DNA from: Crotalaria pallida
Lineage: Eukaryota; Streptophyta; Magnoliopsida; Fabales; Fabaceae
DNA: 64,000 bases
NCBI GenBank assembly: GCA_037953625.1
Contig: CM075650.1
Coordinates: forward strand, 436,501-500,500
Direction: 5' to 3'
Shown one piece after another: positions 11,903 through 22,524 of the stretch. The notes beneath the pieces were generated by a model. It ran no database searches. It worked only from the letters and a program-made list of their open reading frames with translations, and had not been told where the DNA came from. A program made the translations under genes and the position numbers. Numbering within the stretch: the stretch's first letter is position 1; the number at the start of each line of letters is the position of its first letter.

Positions 11903-12121
11903 GGTTACCTTTTGTGATGTAGGACAGGGGAATGTCCTGGGCCCAGTGAATCGATGTGAATCAGTTTTGTTGTACATAGAATGTAAATAGCTTTTTGGGG
12001 GCCCAGGACGACTCCTTTTGGGAAAGGGGTCTATTTTGGGGAAAAACTGACTTCCTAAAACTTGTTTATATTCCGCTATCTCTGATGACTACGTTCTGAT
12101 GTAAATAAACTTAGGTGTTAG

Positions 12122-15044
12122 GTACCCTTTTATACCCTTAATTTAAAAATAGCAACTTGAAAACTTCATTTTCAACTTATGGATTGATTAGGAAAAACAA
12201 TTAGTTACTTTTAATTCAAATGAAAATCTCCCGTCAAACGGACGAAGTTTCTTTTGTTTATTGGACTTTTCCAAAATTTCTGTTTCCCTGCAACCTGATA
12301 AACAATAACATTTTCACATAACAAAGCCAGCAGGGCTATTCACATATATATACCAGCTAGTGCATCTTCGTGCACGCATCAGAAACAAGTTTTAGAACAT
12401 CAGAACGTAGTCATCAGAGATAGCGGAATATAAACAAGTTTTAGGAAGTCAGTTTTTCCCCAAAATAGACCCCTTTCCCAAAAGGAGTCGTCCTGGGCCC
12501 CCAAAAAGCTATTTACATTCTATGTACAACAAAAATGATTCACATCGATTCACTGGGCCCAGGACATTCCCCTGTCCTACATCACAAAAGGTAACCTACT
12601 CTCCCTGTGAGGAAGAGTACTCCTGCTCGGCCTGATCTGGTGCAAACTCTTCCTCAGTACCTGGGGTGATAGTAAGGAGTGAGTATTACACATAAAATGG
12701 GGAGGCAGTTTCCAAATAAGACATAATGTAACACTAAGCCAAACACATATAACAATTCAATCACAACATCATAAATAAGAGACAATTCATCACAATTCAA
12801 TTTCAAGTGTTCATTGGCTTCTTAAGTCGATTTTATCTCAGCATTATTATACATTAATCTCATAATGTCTTTCACTCTCATTTCATCATTTATAATCACA
12901 ATTCTCAATCAGTGTATTCCAGTCACGATTTTATTGCGTTCGCACCCACAGCACGATAACGACTTACCACGTCTGGACAACACTCCCGGTTACAACCGGT
13001 TTGCATCACTAGGAATTTAACGCTCCTGCCAGGAATTTGGTACACCCAAGGGTCTCTCGCTCAACCCGGACTTTTACACCCAAAAGGCTTCACCTATTAG
13101 GCTATGCTATCATATAATTTCCACAATTCAATTACGTTCAATTAATTGAATTCATTCACTTTTCACATTCTCAACAAATTTTATGTCTTTTATCTTGGCA
13201 GTGAATTGAGTCTTGGTGCATTGATGCCTAACAGGAAGTTTGTACCTAATGGGATTTTGGCCTGGTTGAGCACTTGGCCCTTAAGACTTTGGTACACCCG
13301 GCAGGGGCACCTAGTCTATCAATGCACCGATCCTCAATTCAACTGCACATTCCATTATTATTCACTTCATTCATTATTGTCATTCTTTACCTTAAATTCT
13401 AACCAACTTAGTATCTTAGTCATTTCTCAATCAAGCAGTCAAATCATCATCAATTATCAACTTTCAAAATTAAACACATCAACATCAATATAAATTCCCT
13501 AAGTCATAAATTATATTCTAACAATTATTCTATATTATATCAACCTAAACTAACACAAAAATCTTAGCACCCATTATATACATAATGTAAACTCAACCCC
13601 AGAGTAAGGTAATACTCACTATACCCACTCCTTACCTTAAATTAGCAAAGAGTAAATTGAACCTTAGTGAGCCCTAGCTCAAAATCTTGGAAACTTAAAC
13701 TTCCTAAGTCTAGCTTGCCACCTCAATAAGGAAATGATGAAATGATGATATACCACCCTATTTGTGAGAGCACAAGAAGAACTATCCTTATCCTTGCCTT
13801 GGTTTGAGTTGGAAGGCATGAAACTCAATTCCTACATGATCATGGTGCAAGAACCCCTAGGGTTTTAGAACAAAATCCATGAACTAAGAGGAGTTGAAAT
13901 GGAAAGGGAATAACATCATTAAATAGAGCTAGCTTACCTCAAATAAATGATGAAAATGAAAAACCAAAGAGTGAGAAGGTGGGTGCAACTCGTGAGGTCC
14001 AAGGGAGAAGAGGATGAAGCTTCAATCAACATCCATGGTGCAAGGTTGGTTGGTCTTGTTTGATTTTGGGTTGAGGTTCCCAAGAATCAAATGTGTTTTG
14101 GTGGATTTGGTGATTGGAATGTTCTTGGAGTTGAGAGAATTGATGAAGTTGATGGAGTTGTGTGGGTTTGAATGGTGGTGGAGAGCTTTGTTTTTATTTC
14201 TTTTATTTTTACCTTGGCTGGTGCAGGAGGATCCAAGGGCTGGTGGGGAAAACTTAGCCACCAAGTTGAAAATCAATGGACCAGATCAAATCTGGTCTGC
14301 GCCACGCGCCTGGGCGCATGCCAGGCTCGCCTGGGCGCACGTCCTGCACCAGCACCAGACTGGTGCATGGCTCACACGGTCAGCTGAAGAATTGGCGCGC
14401 CACACGGAATTCTTGGTGCGCTGGTGTGCGCATCCGCTCGCCTGGGCGAGCCAATCCCTCGCCTGGGCGAGAAATTTGCACCAGAACCAAGTTGGTGCGT
14501 AACTGATGCGGTCAGATGGTGGCACAAGGGGAATTGGCGCGCCAGAAAACGGAAATGGTGCGGCTGGTGCGTGCCACACTCGCCTGGGCGAATGGTGGGA
14601 TGGCCTGGGCGGGAATCTCACTGGATGGTGCACCAAAATGAACAGTGACTCGCCTGGGCGAGTGACTCATGCGCCTGGGCGAGTTTCAGGGTTTCCAACC
14701 TTCGATTCGCCGTAACGTTTTCGTCGACCATCGGATCGAGTCCAAATTTTTAGACATGCTTCTTTACCCCATAAACTTCACATCCAACAGTGGAATTTAT
14801 TTTCTTAGCTTCCTATAATAAATTTCTAATTTTCTCTTTTCGGTTGATTTCTAACATCTAAAACGCCGATTTTACTCCCGATCTCGCTTATATGACCTTG
14901 CCCAAAGCCATATATACCTTCTATACAACTCCTAGGACCTATAATCACCACCCACATATCTGGAAAAATTCATTAAATCACTTTTCCAATTTTTCTAAGG
15001 TTTTAATATTTATTTCACTTAAAATCAAAGTTTAGGATGTTACA
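12122..15044 (-). mobile_element. 3' LTR of element P (- orientation)
   Basis: Ends TTTAGGATGTTACA next to the purine tract. It lacks about the first 20 bases (on +) found in the 19581 LTR (TGTAACACCTAAGTTTATTT); the reverse complement of those bases ends the neighbouring inverted LTR instead. It differs from the right LTR at scattered single bases (about 1 percent by eye), so the insertion is young. The predicted 115-residue frame at 13146-13493 is intron sequence and not called. Confidence 0.85.
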
Positions 15045-18000
15045 ATTCTCTCCCACTTACCTGAATTTCGTCCTCGAAATTCGTCGAACAATTGTGGATG
15101 AGACTGCCTGATCTTGTCCTCCAGTTCCCATGTAGCCTCTTCCACATCGTTCCTGATCCATATAACCTTTACCAAAGAGATTTCCTTGCCTCTGAGCTGC
15201 TTCACCTGCCTGTGTTCATTTCTAACTGGCAAAACTTCGAAAGTCAAATTCTCTTTCAAAGGCAAATCATCGAAAGTAACCACATGCGAAGGATCATGGA
15301 GGTATTTCCTCAATTGTGAAACATGAAACACGTCATGAAGCCTTGACAAATGAGGGGGTAATGCAATCCTGTACGCCGCTGGGCCAACCTTCTCCAGAAT
15401 CTCATAAGGCCCAACAAACCGAGGAGTTAACTTCCTAGATTTGATTGCCCTACCAATTCCTGTGATCGGAGACACTCTTAGGAACACATGATTCCCAACA
15501 TCGAACTCCAAAGGTCTCCTTCGCCTATCTGCATAACTCTTTTGGCGATCCTGTGAAGTTTTCATTTTGTTCTTGATCATTATGACCTTCTCTGTTGTTT
15601 CTTTCATAATGTCAGGACCTGCCAACAGATTTTCACCTATCTGGAACCAACACAAAGGCGTTCTACACTTTCTTCCATAGAGAGCCTCAAATGGTGCCAT
15701 ACCGATGCTGGAGTGAAAACTGTTGTTGTAAGTAAACACCATCAAAGGTAGTAGTTGCTCCCAACTACCGGCTTGCTCCAGAACACATGCTCTCAGCAAA
15801 TCCTCAAGTGTCTGGATAGTACGCTCTGATTGTCCGTCTGTCTGCGGATGGTAAGCCGTACTAAATTTCAACTTAGTACCCAATGCCTCCTGAAGACTCT
15901 GCCAAAATCTAGACAGAAATCTCGGATCGCGATCGGATACAATACTAGTAGGAACACCATGCAACTTCACTATGTCCCTGATGTACAACTGAGTCAACTT
16001 CTCAAGAGTATACTTCTTATGGGTAGGAATGAAATGAGCACACTTTGTAAGACGGTCTACAACCACCCAAACTGAATCACATCCTCCAACAGTCCTCGGT
16101 AAACCCGTCACAAAGTCCATAGCTATACTGTCCCATTTCCATTCCGGAATCTCAAGTGATCGCAAAGGACCACCAGGCTTTTGATGCTCAATCTTAACCT
16201 TCTGACAAGTTAAGCAATGAGACACGTGATCGGCCACATCAGTTTTTAACTTCGGCCACCAATAAATCCTTTTTAGATCTTGGTACATCTTTGTTGCACC
16301 AGGATGAAAATTCATCTTGGTTCGATGTGCTTCCCATAGGATATCTCTTCTAACTTCGAAATCCATAGGAACACATATCCGACCCCTAAATCGGATGATG
16401 CCATCAGAACCTTTCACAAAGTCGGGCTCTTCATTGCCTGATGCCCCTTCTAACAACTTTTGCAGCTCTACATCGTCGGCTTGCCTTTCTTTAATAAGAC
16501 CCATCAAGTCATTAGTAACCCGCAACATTTCAAGAACGATGCATTTCTCTTTCACTTGCATGTTCAAGTTGAGGTCACTAAACTCTTGAATCAATTCCAT
16601 CTCTTTCACCATTAGATTACTAACATGCAAAGTCTTACGACTTAGTGCATCAGCCACTACATTGGCCTTGCCCGGATGATACTAAAGATCGAAGTCATAG
16701 TCTTTAAGAAATTCCATCCACCTCCTCTGTCTCATGTTCAATTCTTTCTGATCGAAGAGATAGCGAAGACTTTTATGATCGCTAAAGACCTCGAACTTTG
16801 AACCATATAGATAATGCCTCCAGATTTTCAAAGCAAAAACTACTGCCGCCAACTCAAGATCATGAGTGGGATAGTTCTGTTCATGCTGCCTCAATTGTCT
16901 GGATGCATAAGCTATGACTTGCCCTTGCTGCATCAAAACACAACCCAACCCTTGCTTAGAAGCATCACAATACACCACGAAGGATTGAGTCGGGTCCGGC
17001 AAAATTAACACCGGAGAACTAGTCAACCGCCTGTTCAACTCTTGGAAACTACCTTCAGATTTCGGGGACCACTCAAACGGAACACCTTTCCGTGTAAGAG
17101 TCGTCAGAGGAAGAGCTAACTTACAGAACCCTTCAATGAACCTCCGATAATACCCAGCCATACCAAGAAAGCTTCTGATCTCAGTAATGGACTTAGGTCT
17201 CTCCCACTTAAGTACCGCTTCCACCTTAGAAGGATCGACAGCAACACCCTTCTCAGAAATGACATGCCCCAGAAACTGCACTTCATTCAACCAAAAACTA
17301 CACTTAGAAAGCTTTGCATAAAGTTGTTCAGATTTGAGAATTTGCAGCACTATTCTCAGATGCTCAGCATGCTCACTTGGACTCTTAGAATAAATTAGAA
17401 TGTCGTCAATGAAGACTATGACGAAAGAATCCAAGTACGGCCTGAATATCCTGTTCATATAATCCATAAAGATGGCCTGAGCATTAGTGAGACCAAAGGA
17501 CATAACAACATATTCAAAATGTCCATACCTCGACCTGAACGCCGTTTTAGGAATGTCCTCCTCTCGGATACGGATTTGATGGTATCCCGATCGAAGGTCA
17601 ATCTTAGAAAATATAGCTGCTCCTCGCAATTGGTCCAACAAATCGTCAATGCGAGGAAGAGGATACTTGTTTTTCACCGTCACCGCATTCAATTGCCTAT
17701 AGTCGATGCACATTCGGAGACTTCCGTCCTTCTTTTTAACAAAAAGAATCGGAGCTCCCCAAGGTGACACGCTTGGTCTAATCAATCCCTTAGCCAATAG
17801 CTCCTCTATCTGCTTTTTCAACTCTTCTAACTCCGGAGGTGCCATCCGGTACAGGGCTATAGAAATAGGACCTACACCGGGCATCAGATCTATACTAAAC
17901 TCCACTTCTCTGTTTGGCGGTAATCCTGGAATCTCTGAAGGAAAGACTTCTGGAAACTCGCAGACTACCGGAATCTGACTGATCTCTTCATCCTCATTCA

Positions 18001-19402
18001 TTTCCAGGGCAGATAAAGAAAGATCACTAATGGTAATTGATTTCTGATGACAGTCAATCAGAACATGGTGCCGAGACATCCAGTCCATGCCCATAATGAT
18101 GTCAAGCTTAGTTAGAGGCAAACAGATTAAATTCACTTTGAATTCCCGCTCTAATACTCGAAGTGGGCAATCCAAACACATAGTTGATGTGACTACAGAA
18201 GAATTCGTGGGTGTGGAAACAGATAATTTATAAGGCATTTCTATTGCAGACAACCCTAACTTCTTCATGCAATCGGAAGAAATAAATGAATGAGTAGCTT
18301 CGCAATCAAAGAGAATACCCCAAGGAATACTATTAACATAACCGGTACCTCTAATCAGTTCATTAGCATCAGTAACCTCCTCACCATCCAGAGTATACAC
18401 CTTGCCCTTCCGAGTCACCCTGTTGTCACCAGCTCTCTGAACCTTAGCCACATTAACCTCCTTTTTAACTGCATTTTTAGGACAATTTGTCACAACGTGA
18501 CCCGGCTGCCCGCACTTGTAACAGGTTGGACCCTTACTCGGATTCAATGTCCAGCAATCTCCCCTGTGGTGCCTACCACAATGTGGACAAGTCGGAATAG
18601 GACCAAAAGTGCTTACTGCTCGGCTTGTTCTAGGCTGAGAGTAAGGACCTGGTCGCTGCACCGAACTCTTGCCCCTGATCGGGCCGGTCCGCTGTATTGC
18701 TTTGCTCTTATCCTCCGCCTTCTCTTGCTTTAGAGCATTTTCAAATGCACTAGTCATGTTCACTAATTGAGCCAAATTTGATATGCCCTGATAAGTAAAG
18801 ATGGTTCTGATCTTAGCATTCAACCCAGCTTCAAACTTAATGCACTTGGTTCGTTCATCAGCATCTCTGTACCCTCCAGAGTATCAGATCAAATCCTCGA
18901 ACTGAGCTGCGTATTCTCCGACACTCATTGTTCCCTGTTCCAACTTCAAGAATGCTAACTCCTTCTCCCTCCTGACTTCTTCCGGAAAGTATTTGTTCAG
19001 AAATCGGATATTAAAAAGATCCCAATTGATCACCTCATTACCAGCTTCCAAACTACGCCTTTGATGCTCCCACCAGTGTTCTGCCTCACCTGACAGAACA
19101 TATTCCACCAGTCTGACATACTGATCTACTGGTGGTTGCAGCGAGCGAAGGATCTTCTCCATTTCCTGGAGCCATTTTTGAGCCCCATCTGGATTGAATC
19201 CCCCTTCGAACCGAGGTGGATCGTTCTTCCTGAACCTTGACATCCAATCAACAGGAGCTGGGGGTTGAGGAATCATTGCAGCTGCTGTTGCTGTTGTTGT
19301 TGCTGCTGCTGCTGCGATGTTATTCCCCTGATCAAGTTGCATCTTATCCATCTGCTCCAGAATAGCTCGGATCCCATCATTATCGATGCGTCTACCAGCC
19401 AT
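15032..19402 (-). pseudogene. Element P gag-pol (chromovirus), two in-frame stops
   Basis: One continuous frame of 1457 codons, interrupted only by TGA at 18884-18886 (end of the gag capsid-like domain) and TAG at 16682-16684 (between RNase H and integrase). In order: gag with the FEGGFNPDGAQKW region; a CCHC knuckle CYKCGQPGHVVTNC; a protease whose catalytic DSG reads DCE (about 18299-18307); reverse transcriptase with FIDDILIYSK; RNase H with VYCDASKQG; integrase with an HHCC finger and D,D35E residues (WDSIAMDF, VSDRDPRF, QSERTIQ); and a C-terminal chromodomain-like region with KQLRGKEISLVKVIW. The frame ends in a TAA 13 bases inside the 3' LTR. Both stops and the protease change predict an element that cannot act on its own. 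LTR similarity shows the damage is recent. Confidence 0.9.
15045..15060 (-). other. Polypurine tract of element P
   Basis: Minus strand AGGTAAGTGGGAGAGAAT directly before the 3' LTR. It would prime plus-strand DNA synthesis. It overlaps the last codons of pol. Confidence 0.75.
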
Positions 19403-19563
19403 TCTGTTTAGTCATGCACAAGGCCGACAGTTAATGCTTAATAGCATAGTTAACAATATAAACATCCTATCAATAGACACTAGACTCTAAACTGTAACTA
19501 TCGATTACTCGCTCGGTTAGTAATCACTGGAGTAGCTCATAACTCCAAAGGCCGAGGGAAACT

Positions 19564-19575
19564 GCTCTGATACCA
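19564..19575 (-). other. Primer-binding site of element P (initiator-Met tRNA)
   Basis: Minus strand TGGTATCAGAGC, the standard plant initiator tRNA-Met complement, five bases inside the end of the 5' LTR at 19581. Confidence 0.9.
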
Positions 19576-19580
19576 TAAAA

Positions 19581-22524
19581 TGTAACACCTAAGTTTATTT
19601 ACCCTTTTATACCCTTAATTTAAAAATAGCAACTTGAAAACTTCATTTTCAACTTATGGATTGATTAGGAAAAACATTTAGTTACTTTTAATTCAAATGA
19701 AAATCTCCCGTCAAACGGACGGAGTTTCTTTTGTTTATTGGACTTTTCCAAAATTTCTGTTTCCCTGCAACCTGATAAACAATAACATTTTCACATAACA
19801 AAGCCAGCAGGGCTATTCACATATATATACCAGCTAGTGCATCTTAGTGCACGCATCAGAAACAAGTTTTAGAACATCAGAACGTAGTCATCAGAGATAG
19901 CAGAATATAAACAAGTTTTAGGAAGTCAGTTTTTCCCCAAAATAGACCCCTTTCCCAAAAGGAGTCGTCCTGGGCCCCCAAAAAGCTATTTACATTCTAT
20001 GTACAACAAAAATGATTCACATCGATTCACTAGGCCCAGGACATTCCCCTGTCCTACATCACAAAAGGTAACCTACTCTCCCTGTGAGGGAGAGTACTCC
20101 TGCTCGGCCTGATCTGGTGCAAACTCTTCCTCAGTACCTGTGGTGATAGTAAGGAGTGAGTATTACACATAAAATGGGGAGGCAGTTTCCAAATAAGACA
20201 TAATGTGACACTAAGCCAAACACATATAACAATTCAATCACAACATCATAAATAAGAGACAATTCATCACAATTCAATTTCAAGTGTTCATTGGCTTCTT
20301 AAGTCGATTTTATCTCAGCATTATTATACATTAATCTCATAATGTCTTTCACTCTCATTTCATCATTTATAATCACAATTCTCAATCAGTGTATTCCAGT
20401 CACGATTTTATTGCGTTCGCACCCACAGCGCGATAACGACTTACCATGTCTGGACAACACTCTCGGTTACAACCGGTTTGCATCACTAGGAATTTAACGC
20501 TCCTGCCAGGAATTTGGTACAACCAAGGGTCTCTCGCTCAACCAGGACTTTTACACCCAAAAGGCTTCACCTATTAGGCTATGCTATCATATAATTTCCA
20601 CAATTCAATTACGTTCAATTAATTGAATTCATTCACTTTTCACATTCTCAACAAATTTTATGTCTTTTATCTTGGCAGTGAATTGAGTCTTGGTGCATTG
20701 ATGCCTAACAGGAAGTTTGTACCTAATGGGATTTTGGCCTGGTTGAGCACTTGGCCCTTAGGACTTTGGTACACCCGGCAGGGGAACCTAGTCTATCAAT
20801 GCACCGATCCTCAATTCAACTGCACATTCCATTATTATTCACTTCATTCATTATTGTCATTCTTTACCTTAAATTCTAACCAACTTAGTATCTTAGTCAT
20901 TTCTCAATCAAGCAGTCAAATCATCATCAATTATCAACTTTCAAAATTAAACACATCAACATCAATATAAATTCCCTAAGTCATAAATTATATTCTAACA
21001 ATTATTCTATATTATATCAACCTAAACTAACACAAAAATCTTAGCACCCATTATATACATAATGTAAACTCAACCCCAGAGTAAGGTAATACTCACTATA
21101 CCCACTCCTTACCTTAAATTAGCAAAGAGTAAATTGAACCTTAGTGAGCCCTAGCTCAAAATCTTGGAAACTTGAACTTCCTAAGTCTAGCTTGCCACCT
21201 CAATAAGGAAATGATGAAATGATGATATACCACCCTATTTGTGAGAGCACAAGAAGAACTATCCTTATCCTTGCCTTGGTTTGAGTTGGAAGGCATGAAA
21301 CTCAATTCCTACATGATCATGGTGCAAGAACCCCTAGGGTTTTAGAACAAAATCCATGAACTAAGAGGAGTTGAAATGGAAAGGGAATAACATCATTAAA
21401 TAGAGCTAGCTTACCTCAAATAAATGATGAAAATGAAAAACCAAAGAGTGAGAAGGTGGGTGCAACTCGTGAGGTCCAAGGGAGAAGAGGATGAAGCTTC
21501 AATCAACATCCATGGTGCAAGGTTGGTTGGTCTTGTTTGATTTTGGGTTGAGGTGCCCAAGAATCAAATGTGTTTTGGAGGATTTGGTGATTGGAATGTT
21601 CTTGGAGTTGAGAGAATTGATGAAGTTGATGGAGTTGTGTGGGTTTGAATGGTGGTGGAGAGCTTTGTTTTTATTTCTTTTATTTTTACCTTGGCTGGTG
21701 TAGGAGGATCCAAGGGCTGGTGGGGAAAACTTAGCCACCAAGTTGAAAATCAATGGACCAGATCAAATCTGGTCTGCGCCACGCGCCTGGGCGCATGCCA
21801 GGCTCGCTTGGGCGCACGTCCTGCACCAGCACCAGACTGGTGCATGGCTCACACGGTCAGCTGGAGAATTGGCGCGCCACACGGAATTCCTGGTGCGCTG
21901 GTGTGCGCATCCGCTCGCCTGGGCGAGCCAATCCCTCGCCTGGGCGAGAAATCTGCACCAGAACCAAGTTGGTGCGTAACTGATGCGGTCAGATGCTGGC
22001 ACAAGGGGAATTGGCGCGCCAGAAAACGGAAATGGTGCTGCTGGTGCGTGCCACACTCGCCTGGGCGAATGGTGGGTTGGCCTGGGCAGGAATCTCACTG
22101 GATGGTGCACCAAAATGAACAGTGACTCGCCTGGGCGAGTGACTCATGCGCCTGGGCGAGTTTCAGGGTTTCCAACCTTCGATTCGCCGTAACTTTTTCG
22201 TCGATCGTCGGATCGAGTCCAAATTTTTAGACGTGCTTCTTTACCCCATAAACTTCACATCCAACGGTGGAATTTATTTTCTTAGCTTCCTATAATAAAT
22301 TTCTAATTTTCTCTTTTCGGTTGATTTCTAACATCTAAAACGCCGATTTTACTCCCGATCTCGCTTATATGACCCTGCCCAAAGCCATATATACCTTCTA
22401 TACAACTCCGCTAGGACCTATAATCACCACCCACATATCTGGAAAAATACATTAAATCACTTTTCCAATTTTTCTAAGGTTTTAATATTTATTTCACTTA
22501 AAATCAAAGTTTAGGATGTTACAA
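19581..22524 (-). mobile_element. 5' LTR of element P (- orientation)
   Basis: Complete 2944-bp LTR, TGTAACACCTAAG to TTTAGGATGTTACA on the + strand. It carries the full palindrome array. CGCCTGGGCG-type copies start at 21784 and 21805, at about 21916 and 21937, at 22058 and 22079, and at 22128 and 22149; each pair is 21 bases apart. Acceptor, donor and stem-loop match the inverted copy. Confidence 0.9.

Larger units (their letters stand above)
9476..12120 (+). mobile_element. Inverted LTR of element P (+ orientation, 3' deletion)
   Basis: Starts TGTAACATCCTAAAC. It is near-identical, as reverse complement, to the LTRs at 12122-15044 and 19581-22524. Compared with them it lacks about 280 bp between TACGTTCTGAT (12100) and the terminal 20 bases GTAAATAAACTTAGGTGTTA, and lacks one 21-bp CGCCTGGGCGAG unit near 10060. 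It ends GGTGTTA instead of GGTGTTACA, followed at once by the next LTR. Donor TTGAG|GTAAGC at 10561/10562 and acceptor CACCACAG ending at 11838 bound an intron-like stretch. Confidence 0.85.
9476..22524 (-). mobile_element. Composite three-LTR Ty3/gypsy chromovirus 'P' with one inverted LTR
   Basis: Order: LTR in + orientation (9476-12120), LTR in - orientation (12122-15044), internal gag-pol region in - orientation (15045-19580), LTR in - orientation (19581-22524). Both outer ends are the U3 terminus (TGTAACATCCTAAAC), which is not the normal U3/U5 pair. The 5-bp ACATC duplications flank the whole unit. The primer-binding site, purine tract, gag-pol and chromodomain assign it to the Tekay/Del-like chromoviruses. 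Confidence 0.85.

Noticed and set aside
11880..11905. A conserved short peptide (AEQEY.PSQGE) after the acceptor in P and H
   Set aside because: The matching exon 1 frame has a stop (TGA) right before the junction, and the bases are better explained by the stem-loop.
13146..13493. A 115-codon ORF present in all three P LTRs
   Set aside because: It lies in the predicted intron and has a non-protein-like composition. Near-identity comes from the young age of the LTRs.
14014..14502. A 162-codon ORF in the P LTR, also seen near 21491 and, in reverse, near 10273
   Set aside because: Its presence in three copies reflects recent LTR duplication. It crosses the palindrome array and is broken in the other copies.
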